Shown here piece after piece: positions 1 through 12,365 of a stretch of 64,000 nt of DNA. The stretch covers positions 72,911,120 through 72,975,119 of the forward strand of contig CM056583.1 of assembly GCA_029721435.1 (NCBI GenBank), written 5' to 3'. Under the pieces are notes generated by a model that did no database searches, was not told where the DNA came from, and was given only the letters and a program-made list of their open reading frames with translations. The stretch comes from Gymnothorax reevesii. Its lineage: Eukaryota; Chordata; Actinopteri; Anguilliformes; Muraenidae. A program made the position numbers and the translations under genes. The stretch's first letter is position 1. Each line of letters opens with the position of its first letter.

Positions 1-655
1 TTTTGTCATAAACATTCATGGATTCAGCTGTGTTTATTAAGCCAGGTCGAGTTTCCATTACGCGTGCCAACCGCCTTTAATCTGACATTAGGACAATCGA
101 TATAGATACCTGATTCAGATAGTTACATTAAATAGTGTTTGCTGTAATTATTTATTGTACTGAAATGTGCCTGACATTCTGGAAACCTGTCCTTGAGGTT
201 TCGGTGACGTGTGCGCACTGAGCCAAAATACCACTGCACAGAAAGTAAACCAGGTTGGAGCTGGCGAGTTTTCTGCGCAACTTCAGCGGAGACTTTTTCT
301 ACAAAATTGTCACTGCATCTTGATGAATATGTGACACCTCCCCCTACTATGCCGCCACACCCATCTCCACGCATTTGCATCTACCAAATTGCCAAAGTGG
401 CTGCGCAAGGAGTTGCACCGCACAAAATTGCCACTGCACGGGCTGCAGCAGATGAAATTACCACTGGGTGGGCTGTGCCACGCAACGCCACGCTGCCCCA
501 CCCTGCGCTGCGCCAAGAAACTAGAGCCCAATGTGTCTTTTGAAAAGTCTGAACTCCTGTAGCCCGTAAAACGACAAATACTGTTTTTGTTAGCTGGACT
601 TATACGTTTTTTTTTTTTTTTCATTTTTTTGGGCCAGTGTCATAATTTTACACGC
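1..655. other. Unassigned left edge, no gene
   Basis: No gene is supported. Several imperfect copies of an AAATTGCC/ACTGC motif lie at about 303, 386, 423 and 454 in a locally GC-richer patch, which suggests a decayed repeat of unknown family. A T-run lies at 607-621. The open frames here are short, overlap on both strands and resemble nothing I recognise. Confidence 0.4.
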
Positions 656-659
656 TTAA

Positions 660-1511
660 AGCTATTCTTACCTTTCTGGAATGCGGCACAGCACTTAGTA
701 GAAATTTGAACATGAACAACTCCGCCTCCCTCCAAAGTCATACCCTCCTCCACCTGCCTGACCTCTGAGGCTCCCCTCCTCCCCTGACGCGTGCGGTGAG
801 AAAGTGAGCAGCGCGAATGAAGCTGCTTTCACACCGGATGCGAAACGAACTTTTCGCGTGACAGATCACATTCAAAGTCAATGCAAATGCGTACTCGCAT
901 CTTTGCATTGACTTTTAATGTAATTTGTCGTACGAAAATTTCGTTTCGCGTCCGTTGAGAAAGCATCTTGAAATGGGGTAATGGAGTCAGATTCAGAGGC
1001 ACCAGTAAATGAAAATTAACCAACAGTAATTACATAATATTCACTTCTATATGTGGTATAAAATAAAATGCCTTCGTAACATCTGACCATTAATGTTAGT
1101 AATTATAGCATTTCAGCGTTAGATACTTTGTGTTTCGACAGAATACATACATATTTTCTTGCAAAACGGCTGTTATGACTTCTTACCTCACCAGAATTGT
1201 CCCGGTAACGTTAGTCATTAAATCAAGAGCGGTTGCAGCTGCTTTGTTTGAAGGCTAACTTCGTTGAGTAGCTACCTGCTTTGTCTCTACTGCTCTGCTG
1301 CTCTGCCAGAGGGGCGCGTGACTCGCAAGCAGTGACAGCGGTAGGCAACTGGAAGGGGCACAGCAACAGATGACAGACAGGACGCTTGGCAAATCATTTT
1401 ATTCAGACCGAAGAAAATGATTTGTCAGACTTTTATCAGAAATACATGAGAATTGAATATTATAAGATTACAAAAGCAAAGTGTAAAAATTCAAGAAAGG
1501 TAAGAATAGCT
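660..1511. mobile_element. TTAA-flanked TIR DNA transposon, non-autonomous
   Basis: The ends are perfect inverted repeats: AGCTATTCTTACCTTTCT at the left matches its reverse complement at the right. Each end is bordered by TTAA (656-659 and 1512-1515), so the inverted match with the target site is 22 bp. TTAA duplication is a property of the piggyBac and Kolobok superfamilies. The ends do not begin with CCC, which argues against piggyBac. The 852-bp interior has no transposase-like frame, so this is a non-autonomous copy. The boundaries are secure; the superfamily is an inference. Confidence 0.75.
821..967. mobile_element. Small foldback MITE nested in the TTAA element
   Basis: The left end AGCTGCTTTCACACCGGA and the right end ending GAGAAAGCATCT are imperfect inverted copies. 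The interior folds into a long hairpin: a segment containing CAAAGTCAATGCAAATGCG is followed after a few bases by its near-exact reverse complement. The same end sequence recurs at about 12863 and 12966, so this is a dispersed family. No protein is encoded. Confidence 0.6.
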
Positions 1512-1515
1512 TTAA

Positions 1516-1934
1516 GATGTTTCCCATTTTAAATATTTTCTTTTTCACTCCAAAAACATTATGAATAAGTGCCCTCTCAAATTTTGACACTGCAAAAATG
1601 CTAAAATGAGAGAGGGAATTTAGAGTAAGGTTTGCATTGCTTAATTGTTTGTATTATTGCTTCCTTATAAGATTGTGTGCATTGCATATTCATTGTCAGT
1701 GTAGCCTACTGGTGATATATCTCTGAATAAATAAGTTCTTGATCATCATTGGCAGATGTGTAAGTCTTGATTATTCAGTATATAAATTGTTGTTGATTGT
1801 TAATTAGGCAATCACAAATAGGAACAGATTGAGAGCAGAAATACATTAAAAGGTGAGAAGCTTCTATACATCTGACGGCATGCCACTGAAACTCTGCCAG
1901 GAAACCCAGGGGCATTCAAGTTAGAATGATTAAC
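1516..1934. other. AT-rich spacer, no feature seen
   Basis: No reading frame, RNA gene or terminal repeats were recognised between the TTAA element and the minisatellite. Confidence 0.4.
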
Positions 1935-2590
1935 AGATCAATGGAAACATTTCAAGATAACTTTGCAGGTCAGTTGCAGTGTTTTTGGTTTACTGCAACA
2001 GGTCAGTGGCACTGTTTTTGGGTAATTTTGACAGGTGAATGTTAGTATCTCTGGGGAACTTTGAGTGGACAATGGCAATGTTTTATGTGACCTTTGGCAA
2101 TTCAGTGGCAGTATTTTAGGGCAATGTTGATCATTAAATGGCAGGGTTTCAAGATAACTTTAAAAGGTCAATGGCAGTGTTTTAGGACAGCTTTCACTAG
2201 TCAGTGACAATGTTTCAACTTTAATTGTTCAATGGCATTATTTGACGTTTACTGTTGAAGGTCAGTGGTAGTGTTTTAGGGTAACTTTTCCAGGTCAGTG
2301 GCAGTGTTTTTGGGTAACTGCAACAAGTCAGTGGCAGTCTTATTGGGTAATTGTGACTGGTCAATAGCAGTTTTTCAGGGTAATGTCGGCAGGTATATGG
2401 CTGTATTTCATGGTAATTTTGATGGGTCAAAGGCATTGTTTTAGAGTAACTTTGAGAGGTCAGTTGCAGGGTTTTTGGATAATTTTTACAGGTTTGTGGC
2501 AGTGTGTTTGGGTAACTTAAATTATTCAGTGGCAGTGTTTATGACTTTGACAGGTTAATAAAGCTGCTTTCGGTGACTTTGACAGGTCAT
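1935..2590. repeat. 33-bp minisatellite, about 20 degenerate units
   Basis: Head-to-tail units begin at 1935, 1968, 2001, 2034, 2067, 2100, 2133, 2166, 2199, 2227, 2260, 2293, 2326, 2359, 2392, 2425, 2458, 2491, 2524 and 2553. Most are exactly 33 bp; the units at 2199, 2524 and 2553 are a few bases shorter. A typical unit begins GGTCAGTGGCAGTGTTTT and ends with GGTAACTTT plus three or four variable bases. The period is a multiple of three, so a minus-strand frame (2221-2436) stays open and reads as an 11-residue repeat around PLT..SYPKT. Divergence between units is substantial, so the array is old. I see no start context or flanking exon that would make it coding. Confidence 0.9.
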
Positions 2591-2595
2591 TGAAT

Positions 2596-4430
2596 TTTTT
2601 TTTTTTCTCATATTAAATGTGTGGTTAATACTCTGGCTTAGAACTTTCACCCATTTTAATTTACTTGGAGTATATTTAGAGTGTAATTATCGAGCACCAG
2701 CTCTCTTTCTGTACACTAATAATTACAATGGTTTGTTTTGTGCTCATGAAAACAGCAGCATAATTGCATCATAATTAGCCATTTAGACCTGGGGTGAAAA
2801 CTAAAATATGCAGAATGAAGAAACACCAGCAAATGATGGCAAATATGAGGTGGAAAATTTTTAACTCTCAAGCTAGAAAATACAGTTTATCATATTCATT
2901 TTTTATTAATGCAATTTGCAAAAACATTTTTGTATATTCAGCTGAGTGGTGAAATCTGCCTGGTTTGACATTATGCTTTCACACCTTCTCCCATTGAAGC
3001 TGTGCCCAGGCATTGATAATTGCTTCACTCCTTTCAGAAACTTAATCTCAGTTTCTGATTTTCATTCACAATCCAGTTTTTCAGCGTTCTACTTCGTATA
3101 ATGCCTAGAATGTTCTTATTGATATGACAACATCATTTGAAAAGGCTTTCCTCTGTGTCAGTGTCAACTGGTGGCCATTATAACCCCTATACGCTGAGCC
3201 TCACATTTCAGCCAAGCGCAGTTTTTGCTCTGCCAGTGAGGGGGGTGGGGATGATGATGGGGATGATCATCATGGTGCCGATGGGGGACCTGCTGTCTCC
3301 CTGAATGTCCCCTAACAACCACCCTGTCTGTCAACGGGTCACTCTGAATGGAGACCTGACACCACTGCATGTTAGCAGGGCCCCTTGGTGACACACCGCG
3401 GCTCAATAAGACGGACATTTGAATTGTCTGGCTGAAAGGCAAGGAGCATGGCCTCTTTGTCATTGCCCTGCCATGTGAGCCCAGTCCAGCAAAAAGGCCA
3501 AAGGAGAAGACTTAGTAAAAAGGGACAGCTCTCCTTGTCAGTTTAGGACAAATGCAGTGAAACAGAGTGTCCACCAGATGACACCATGAGATAGGATGCC
3601 ATTTTATTTCTCTGTAACCATTGTAACATTGTTCGGTACTGCTAAAGCCTATTTGTTTAGATCCTTGTTGGAATCCTATTAGTTCCGATCCATCCTCATA
3701 ACTAAACATAAATTGATGTCCAAGATCAATGTGATTGTTGTCCTGTCAGCGTCTGGAGTTCATAGAAGTCTTACATGATTTCTCATTTTTGGGCTGTTTG
3801 AATATACCACTGCCTATAACCATGGAATTCATACGGACACTTTATACAGAGTTTGTACCTTAAATCTAATTTCTGACTGCTGGTAAAGGCCAAGAGAGCA
3901 TATGCTCTTACTATATTATTGGCACACTTAAGTGAAGTGGTTCAAAGCATGTAATTACCATTTAGGCTTATGGCCCTGAAGTATACAAGAACAGTGCTGC
4001 TGTCGCTCTGTATTCATGAATCTTGGGGTAGAATCATTCCTGCAGATTCTCCACAGCCGCAGTCTGTTGCCATTTCTGGTTGCCATGGGGAATAATCAAA
4101 TAGAATTTCAGCCATTGCTTCTTGGCTATATGGAAAAGTCATAATTATTGTGAAATTTATTTTCATTTTAAAAGTAATTGAAAGCAGTTCTATACAGTTT
4201 GTTTGATGCCAAAAATAAGAACACTGACATGGGAAAAAAAGGCAACTAAAAACAAGGGGGAAAAAACCAACACATTTTTTTCTTGCCTTCTGTTGTGAGT
4301 TCTCTTCTGTTTCTGCTCATAAACGGCCATGTAAATAATATATTGGAATTGTAATGACTCCCTATGAGTTAAAGAATGCAAAATTGCGCAACTGCCGCAT
4401 AGTTATGCAAAGTTATAGGTATTATGGGGT
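2596..4430. other. Unique-looking noncoding DNA, possible conserved elements
   Basis: No gene or transposon ends were recognised. Two patches read as complex, non-repetitive sequence: 2690-2800, rich in TAATTA-type homeodomain core motifs, and 3980-4110. Both have the texture of vertebrate conserved noncoding elements, but that cannot be established without an alignment. The patch at 3236-3280 is a GGGGATGAT-rich simple repeat. Confidence 0.35.
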
Positions 4431-4435
4431 TCAGA

Positions 4436-4600
4436 AGTATTTGGACAAAGACCCAACAAAATTATGCTTCAGTTCTTAAATTGTTCATATATAAATACTA
4501 ACAAATTAAGGCAGTGCCCCAATGTGCTGAACCACAGAGCTGAAAACTAAACATGTCATTGTCCAAAGTCTTAAAACATTGCTGTACAATTTATCCATTA
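4436..4600. mobile_element. Probable Tc1/mariner-type MITE fragment
   Basis: The segment opens with TTCAGAAGTATTTGGACAA and about 120 bp later has the inverted-looking TGTCCAAAGTCTTAA. This pairing is typical of the ends of a common fish Tc1/mariner family. The copy is short and decayed and no transposase is visible. The boundaries are approximate. Confidence 0.4.
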
Positions 4601-4609
4601 CGACCAGCT

Positions 4610-7600
4610 TTAGTTTTTTTTTATTTTTTTTTATGAACTTTGCTCCATGTTTTCAAACACATTGACCATAAAATATATTAGAATCTTAAACTGAATTTGA
4701 CACAGATTTGAGGTCATGGAAATAAATTAATATATCCCAGCAAAATGTCATAGATATATTTATGGCGGGAAAAGCCCCTGATGATGTGTCAAGGTTCATC
4801 TATTTGATAACCCTGAAATTCAGTGGTTAAATAAAGGTTAAATTCTACAAATGCATTAGTTGTGCAAATTAAAGTCCAATATTTATGCAGAAAGCCTGTA
4901 CACTCAAGGTACTCAAGCATTTTACCCCCTCCAATCCCTTCCTATCCTCGAATACTGCATATAAAGCGATCCATTAGTGCCCGCTTTGCTGGAGAATTTA
5001 AGTGGACACCTGTCCATTAATACTACATGGTCAAAGTGAGGCACATCGACCAAATTGTTTTTCAGATTTAAGGTTGCTAAATGCAATGGAATTCACATAT
5101 GTGGACTTGCCATGTGGTTTGAATTTTTATGTGATAACAACTCATATGAGTGTGCCTGAAAGTCAACAGTTATATACCAATGAGAAATGGCACTGACCAC
5201 CACAATGCAATGACTCTGACTTCACTCTGACTGTATCACCAAGCAAATAATGATAATATGTTTAATGTCATTGTTCCTGAAATAATTAAGCCTAATTTTT
5301 GTAAATATAGCTTTTGCTTTTCTCACAATGCTTTATCACAATTTTATGCAAATTTAAGTGACTGCGAAAGTATATTCAATAAAGTCATTACACAAATGGA
5401 AAAAATGTGTAACAGATGGTAATCCATGTCATTTAATTTGTTGTTTGAAGAAACTGTTTTGTTGCAGGCTTGGTTTACTTTATTACCAGTGAAAATATGG
5501 AAGTTTTTCTTTCTGTGATTAACTGAGACACTCGGTGTGATCATGAATTTATTGTCAGTGTAATAGGTTAGATCCATTACGCAGTAAGGTTACGCACGTA
5601 AGTTCACAAAATGTCTTCCGTAAACTTACTGCTGAAATTTTGTGTTCTGGCAGAAGCTTATTGCAAACCTGTAGATCAGCTTTTATGGAATGCTACGTAA
5701 ATCTGCGCTGATGCTGTCAAGCTGAAGTACTGGCGTAACCTTGCAGATGACAATAGGTGCCCAAAACCTTTTCTAGCATGTTGGGAAAAAAGTCGACCAT
5801 GCAACATGACGTGTCTTCACGTTGGAATACACAGCATACAGTAATCTGCTGTCGATACATCAGAATATCTATGAGGCTCATCAATATTTTAAAAAAGTGG
5901 ATTCAGCATAAGCTAAATAAGCCAGCTTTATAGAGAAGTTTTCTTGCACGGTGAAACAAAAGTCCTCCATAGTGGAATATGAAGGTTCCCGTATTTTCGC
6001 GTGCCTACAGAGCCACTGTCACATAAGTTTGAGGATCTTTGCTATCACTTGCGGATCGCTACAGATTCGCCTACCATATGTAGGTTTATGTTAATTTACG
6101 CCGGCCAAACTCCTCTTGAGGAACTTTATTACATGGTGGATCTATCCGATGACTTTCTCTTGTTTATTCGGAAGAACATGACCATATTTGTAAATGATGA
6201 TAGAATAAATATGCAGATGTACTTTTCAAAGCACTAAATTCTGAAATAAGCAAATGCATTCATGTGAATAAGTACTCTAAAAAAAGAGTTTCCCTGTGGT
6301 GTAATGTTGTCTGAATATGGGAGTGGCAGCCCAAAGTCATTGTCCCGTATCAAGTTTAGTCATCACAGTCAGTGTGAGTGTTAGGGGCCGTTCAAGTGTT
6401 ACTTTTCTACATTAATCCAAACATGACTGCACGACTGTGTACCGCATTACATTTATTGCCCAGTTGCCGCACACTGAAGGTTTTAGGTTACCAGAGAGAA
6501 TCAGCAGGATGGCAGTGATAAGATCGAGAGGAGGATCTGGTCTTTTATTGAAAGGGCCTGGCCAATGTGTTTCCTAAGGCACATTACGGCAATGAAATTT
6601 GGGCTAGCCTGTCCTCTGCAACCAAACAACCACGCAGAAAATCCAGAATAAAACTCCACCTGTTTTCTTTAATCTACTTTTGCAAATTTTAATTCAACTT
6701 TTCTTTTGCACTGTGCGCCCCAAAAAGCACAAAAGCACAAAAAGCACAGCGGACAAGAGGACAGAATTTTGAGGGCTACCACTATAAATAAGATTCATTC
6801 ATGTCAATATAAACAGGTTCTGTATCTTTTCAGTACAGCCTGTTCTCACACTTGGCTCTTCTACCATTGTGCAGAACAGCACCAGACAGCTTATTGTTCT
6901 TTCAAGTGGCAGGAGGGTGGGGGTGGTGGAGACGGGGGATAGTGCAGGAGAAGCCGTGCGGCAGAGTGGACAGTGTTTACATAGATACATTAGCGCCCGT
7001 TGACTGCTATGGCTGAACAATAGAGTAACAGTCCCGAGAGAAGGGAGGGGCGGAGCATGGGAGACTGTGTCAAAGTGAAGCCGGCTCATGCACACACTAA
7101 GAAGACAAAATGACGACCAGATTATTAATACTGGGACACTGAACTATGGAAAGCAGAACTCGGCCTTGAAGGGTATTGGATTTACAACCCGATGAATTTG
7201 GATCTACTCGTCTCATTGGCTTATTTACAGTCATTGGCACGAACAGGCATCTTGAGACCATGGATTATGAACGGACATTAATATATTTTTGTTCATCTCA
7301 ACATCTTGACCAAGTTCAGCAGGTGTATTTTTCATTTGTTTATTACTAATTTCGGGAAGTTAAAGTGGCAGTCTCCAAGAACAATAAAAAGGGAAGTTGG
7401 GGATTATTTCATATCCATAGGTCATCCGCTGGATATAAAAAGGTATCCTGCTCGGCTACGGTTAAAACTTTGCGCAGTATCGGGGAAGGATGACCATCTG
7501 GGAAATGCACGTAATGACATGACCATTCATCAAATGACTATTATATTTCAAGAGACCTGCACTACGCAACAGTACTTTAGGGGAAAAAGACAAAGCACTG

Positions 7601-7925
7601 TGAAATATTTTGTGTTTGCTGCCAAAAGACAATGGGCTTGGTTTCTAATATGAATATGAAATATGAATTCAGTCCAAGTGTAATTGAAAGTTTCTTCCTA
7701 ACTTTTGCTTACAATATGGTGTACTGACAAATTGCATGGTGAAACTGCAGGTCCATTTCTATGGCTTTATTAAGATAACCGTACTGTGGTAATATGGAGG
7801 ACAAAGGTTGCAAATCAGAAGACATGACTGGCATTCACAAGTACACCATGTGAATTTGCCCGGTCCAATGTGACATACACCATTGCTTTAACCTATTTGG
7901 CGGCATATGTTTTTTAGAGCACACT
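4610..7925. other. Long stretch without a recognised gene
   Basis: Many short frames occur on both strands, none with recognisable domains, splice context or codon bias. The frame at 6001-6237 begins at a GTG and has no support. No transposon ends were recognised. I can say only that this is noncoding or unidentified. Confidence 0.35.
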
Positions 7926-7929
7926 TCTC

Positions 7930-8088
7930 TTACCTTTTGTATACAGGTAGAAAGCTAAAGACCTTTAAAAGAACTTGGAATGAGCATCTCCCTCCAGACC
8001 TCAACCCCCAGGACTCCCCTGAAAAAGAGATTTCAATCTCAACGGGACTTCCCTGGTTAAATAAGGGTTAAATAAAAATAAATAAATG
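7930..8088 (+). repeat. LINE-like 3' end with TTAAATAAA tail
   Basis: The sequence runs through a TCTCAACGGGACTTCCCTGG segment into GGTTAAATAAGGGTTAAATA and an AAATAAATAAAT tail. This end is familiar as a dispersed 3' terminus in fish genomes, and the oligomeric tail fits a non-LTR retrotransposon that primed on its own repeats. Only about 160 bp is present, with no reverse transcriptase, so the clade is not assigned. Confidence 0.45.
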
Positions 8089-8089
8089 G

Positions 8090-9790
8090 GAATTTTTAGA
8101 AACATTTTTACCATCTGAAACCAAATAATTTAACGACGATGCAAATATATCTTTACACAGGAAACTAATATACATGTGCACACATGCCAATATAATTAGG
8201 CTAGTGTAAGTCAGGGGAGTTAAAGGTTTTTGTTTTTTTTTTTTTACCTTGGTGATACTATATGAAGCCTCAGTTCCTTTCTTCTGAGTCATTTAGCTTT
8301 CAGTCTGATCTACAACAAGTGAAACACTTGAAGTGAAGATGGGAAACTGACTTGGCCAGTGAAGAACAGTCTGCTTTTTGGCCATGATAAAAACAGGTTG
8401 ATTTTGCTTCACCTGTTCCTGTTCATCCTGCTTCTGGAAGGATACAATTTCCTGACAGAATGCTTTCGGAAAGGAAATAGAGGCTGCTTTTAAAAATGCA
8501 CTTAATCGCTATCAGTCATACACACAATGTTCTGAAACTTTGGCTGAAAGGAAGGGTAGTCCAATAATTTGTAAAACGTTTAGTCATGGAGAACCTCCAG
8601 CTGTATTCACCTTGACAATGGTCAGGTTAGACAGGATTTTTTTTGGCACACAGAAAAATGAGATAGAATGCTGGGACGAACATGAACAGTGTTTTATAAA
8701 CACGGATACTCCAAGGTCTTTACAGATTGCATGACCTGGACTTGAACTACAACAAAACATTTACTCCTGTTTCTTTGAACCAATTGTATTTCAGTTTCTT
8801 ATTCTTTCAGGGGTACCAATAAGGACTTTGGGGGTCACATGATTTAAGATTTCACTTTACTCCAACCTAGGCCAGCTAATCTTTGTACTATATAACACAC
8901 CTTTGAAGGCCACTGTGAGTCAGGCCTAATGGTCCTTCCAAACCCTCTCCGGGATGCGTTTACCGAAATCGCAGATGCTAACTTACATAATTGGAGCCAT
9001 TGACTGTGAATGGACAAACTATGTAAGTTGCTAACTTAGTTAGCAACTACACTTTTGGAAACCGCACTTCTGGATAGTTGTGTTGCGCATTGTTCATTGG
9101 CCATAATAACTACAAAGCGGCCGACCGTATTGCAAGATTAAGAATATCTAAAATGAGATATCAATAGTTAGGCTAAATAAATTAATAAATTAACTGCAGC
9201 AAGGTTTTTTTTTTTCTTTTTTAAAATACATATTATCCTAGTGTCAAAATTTCATTTTGATCAGAATGACATAAAATAAGTCAATGAAAGTGATCTTAGC
9301 TCTTAGCTAGGGTCTAAACCACAGTGCAAACCACTCGTTTAAACATCGGACTACATTAATACATCACCACCTTTGTTAAGATATAAGAATGAGTCCAACC
9401 TCACCTGGGCTTTTCTATGTAATCAACAAGACAATTCAACGCTCTGATTAAATTGAATAATCTTGGAGGAAGCTTGTTGTCCGTGTGACCTTTAAGGCTC
9501 GATTTGATTTGTTCATGTGCAAAGTAAACCTGTTCTTACTTTTATGACTGAAAAAAGTGAGTAGATTACAAAAGAGCCCTGGAGACAGCAGTATGGGGCC
9601 AAGTGATACTGTGATTGAACAATTCATTTTACCACATGCTATGCTGTGAATAATGTCAGTACACCCTAAAATTAGAATAGCTAATTTTTGTTGTGAAATT
9701 TGTATCTATCTTTCTGGCATGTCCTTAATCTAGAAATATCCATAATTTGTGTTACAGGTTATAGTCAATAAATACCATACAGAGAATTAA
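8090..9790. other. No recognised feature
   Basis: AT-rich sequence with a T-run at 8230-8244 and another near 9206-9222. No gene or transposon end was identified. Confidence 0.35.
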
Positions 9791-9794
9791 ATGA

Positions 9795-10240
9795 GTGAGG
9801 AGGTAAATTTAATTTTACTGCTTGTTATAATTGGAGGGCTCTCAGTAGAACGCAATCCTCCGCCACACCATATATCCGTTCTTTTGGTTACAGAATGTGT
9901 CCTGGAGCACTTCCAAAATTAAAATAACTCTCCCTTGGACTACTACCTATCATCCTGCCAAATTTTGTGCCAAACCGAGATTCATAACTTTTTGAGCGAT
10001 CCAGTCAGAAATATCACACAAACCTGCATTACAGATTTATTTTAATTCTTCCAGATACATAATGCAAATTTTCTTCCAAATCATATTTGGAATTGAATCA
10101 ACTCATCCTCGGACTACCACCTATCATCCTACCAAATTTCATGCCAAACCTTTTATGGCTTTTTATGTTATCCTATTAACAGGCAGACAAATAAATAAAC
10201 AATGGGTGAAAAAATTACTTCCTCGACAGAGGTAATTAGA
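9795..10240. repeat. Dispersed repeat ending in a GAGGTAAT motif
   Basis: Two internal segments resemble each other: about 9925-10010 and 10095-10175, both with GGACTACYACCTATCATCC and CCAAATTT.TGCCAAACC. The right end reads ACTTCCTCGACAGAGGTAATT after an (AAATA)n-like run. This arrangement is a familiar dispersed repeat in fish and other animals. I cannot name its family from sequence alone. Confidence 0.45.
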
Positions 10241-10363
10241 CATGGTATCTTAAATAAAACTAACACAGCAGAACAACAGAAAATGACAAAAATAATTTAG
10301 GTTACCAAATAATCTGATTCAATGAAGAAAATGATCAGTTTCTTCAAAAACCTGATACAACCC

Positions 10364-10508
10364 AAATTCCAAAATAGTTGGAAATTAGTTCTTTGTTGTT
10401 TTGTTCATTCTGAGTTCTCAATTTTTCAAGACATTCAGTTGACAAATAATCCTATGTAATCTCAAAATAAAACTCTATCTCTAACACAGTTATTATTACT
10501 GGAGTCAT
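10364..10508. repeat. Tc1-end-like segment flanking the first Tc1 copy
   Basis: It opens with ACAACCCAAATTCCAAAATA, itself resembling the Tc1 end just downstream, and contains GACAAATAATCCTATGTAAT. The reverse complement of this ~120-bp segment recurs at 18259-18390, immediately outside the other Tc1 copy. The two Tc1 copies therefore sit at the same position of the same sequence, in inverse orientation. Confidence 0.7.
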
Positions 10509-12365
10509 TGACAACCCCAATTCCGAAATAGTTGGGACAATGTGTAAATTGTGAATTAAATCAAAACGCAATGACTTTCAAATCACACCAATCAGTATTT
10601 TATTCACAACAGGACAGAGATAACATAGCAAATGTTGAAACTGAGAAAGTTAAAAATTTTATCCACAAAATGAGCTCATTTCAAATTTTATTGCTGCTAC
10701 AGGTCTCAAAAAAGTTGGGACAGGGGCCTGTTTACAATGGTGTAGCATCCTCTCTTCTTTTTAACACAGAGTGGAGGCGCCTGGGCATTGAGGAGACAAG
10801 TTCCTTGAGTTTAGCCATTGGAATTTGATCCCACTCTTGTTTAATACAGGCTTCCAGCTGCTGGAGAGTTTTGGGTCTCCTTTGACTGACTTTTCCTTTA
10901 ATTATGCACCAAATGTTTTCAGTCAGTGAAAGATTAGGACTGTAGGCAGCCTACTTCAGTACACGTATGCTTCTACTACGAAGCCATGCTGTTGTTTGCT
11001 GCAATTGCTGCAGTATATGGTTTTGCATTGTCCTGCTGAAATACACAAGGCCTTCCCTGGAACATATGTCATCTGGAGGGGAGCATATGTTACTCTAAAA
11101 CCTTTAATATACCTTTCAGCATTCATGGTGCTTTTTAAAACATGCAAGTGTCCCACATCATATGCACTAATGCATCCCAATACCATCAGAGATGCTGGCT
11201 TTTGAACTGAATGCTGATAACAGGAGGGGAAGTCTTTCTCCTCTTTAGCCCAGAAGAAACAATGCCCATGACTTCCAACAAGAATGTAAAATTTGGACTC
11301 ATCTGATGACTGGACACTTTGCCACTTTGCTAAAGTCCATTTTAAAGGGGGCCTATTATGCTGATGCTTCTTTTAATACATATTAGTAATGTTATAATGT
11401 TAGTTGTCCGTACTCAACCTCTGAAAAGTTTCTAAACATAAGATACACGGGTTTTGCCGTGATCCAAGAACGTGATTTCGAGAACGTGATTTCCTCTCTA
11501 AACAGCTCCTCCCGAGATCTTTGCAAGATATGGGCAAAACCTGACATCAGGTTGTGCCGTCCAATTAGTACAGACCAAGCCAGAGCCAATCACAGCGCTG
11601 GACCTGTCCACATCGGAAACTATTCTAGCAGGCACTAACAGCGTCAACATTTTTTGGAAATGCAAAAGAAATCCACAGATCATTTGAGGTGCAGTTTTGT
11701 CAGTATCTCTCCTAAATCTGCTTGTCAGTTTACTTTTGGACGCAAAGAAAAACATCAATTTCTCTTCCAAAAGAAAATGCATTTCAGCATTTCACCAAAG
11801 ACAGCTTTGTCAAAAAAAGATAATTCGACACAGGATCAGCATTTCAGCTGCTTCTCAAACCTGAAGCAGTTGCATCGATCAAGCGCTTGGAGCGACAAGC
11901 TGTAAATAACCATATAACAGCAAATAATGTAAGAGAAGCTAACATGTTATGGGTGGCTAGCAGGAGTGCTAGCAATAGTTAGCACTAACAACTGGCCTCA
12001 AATGCAGGCTTTTTAAAATATCTGAAGATAAAGCCTGTATTGGTCGCGACTGTCCGTGACTCACAGACACAGAAGCTGCAAGTTGATTTTACTGCATCAG
12101 CCACCCTGATGTGATAGCCAGTTGATTGTGGCTGTTGCACAGCGGCTAACTGGCTAAGTTACTGTTGCTAATGTTTGTGTCCTAAATATGCAAGAGTGAT
12201 ATCAGGGGAAATTCTACAGAAGCTGTGTAACAAACCTCATTTGAAGCTAACTTTTAATACTTGTTTGTAATTTGGATGTTTGGCACAACTGTTCACAGTA
12301 ACAGAACTTGCTGTCTGTAAAACCTGTATTGCAAGAGTTTGTCTCTGACCGCTCAGTTACCAGCT

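Noticed and set aside
1935..2590. CRISPR-like array
   Set aside because: The units are contiguous and degenerate, with no unique spacers between conserved repeats, and the setting is eukaryotic.
6001..6237. 78-codon plus-strand frame
   Set aside because: It starts at GTG, shows no domain and lacks splice or promoter context.
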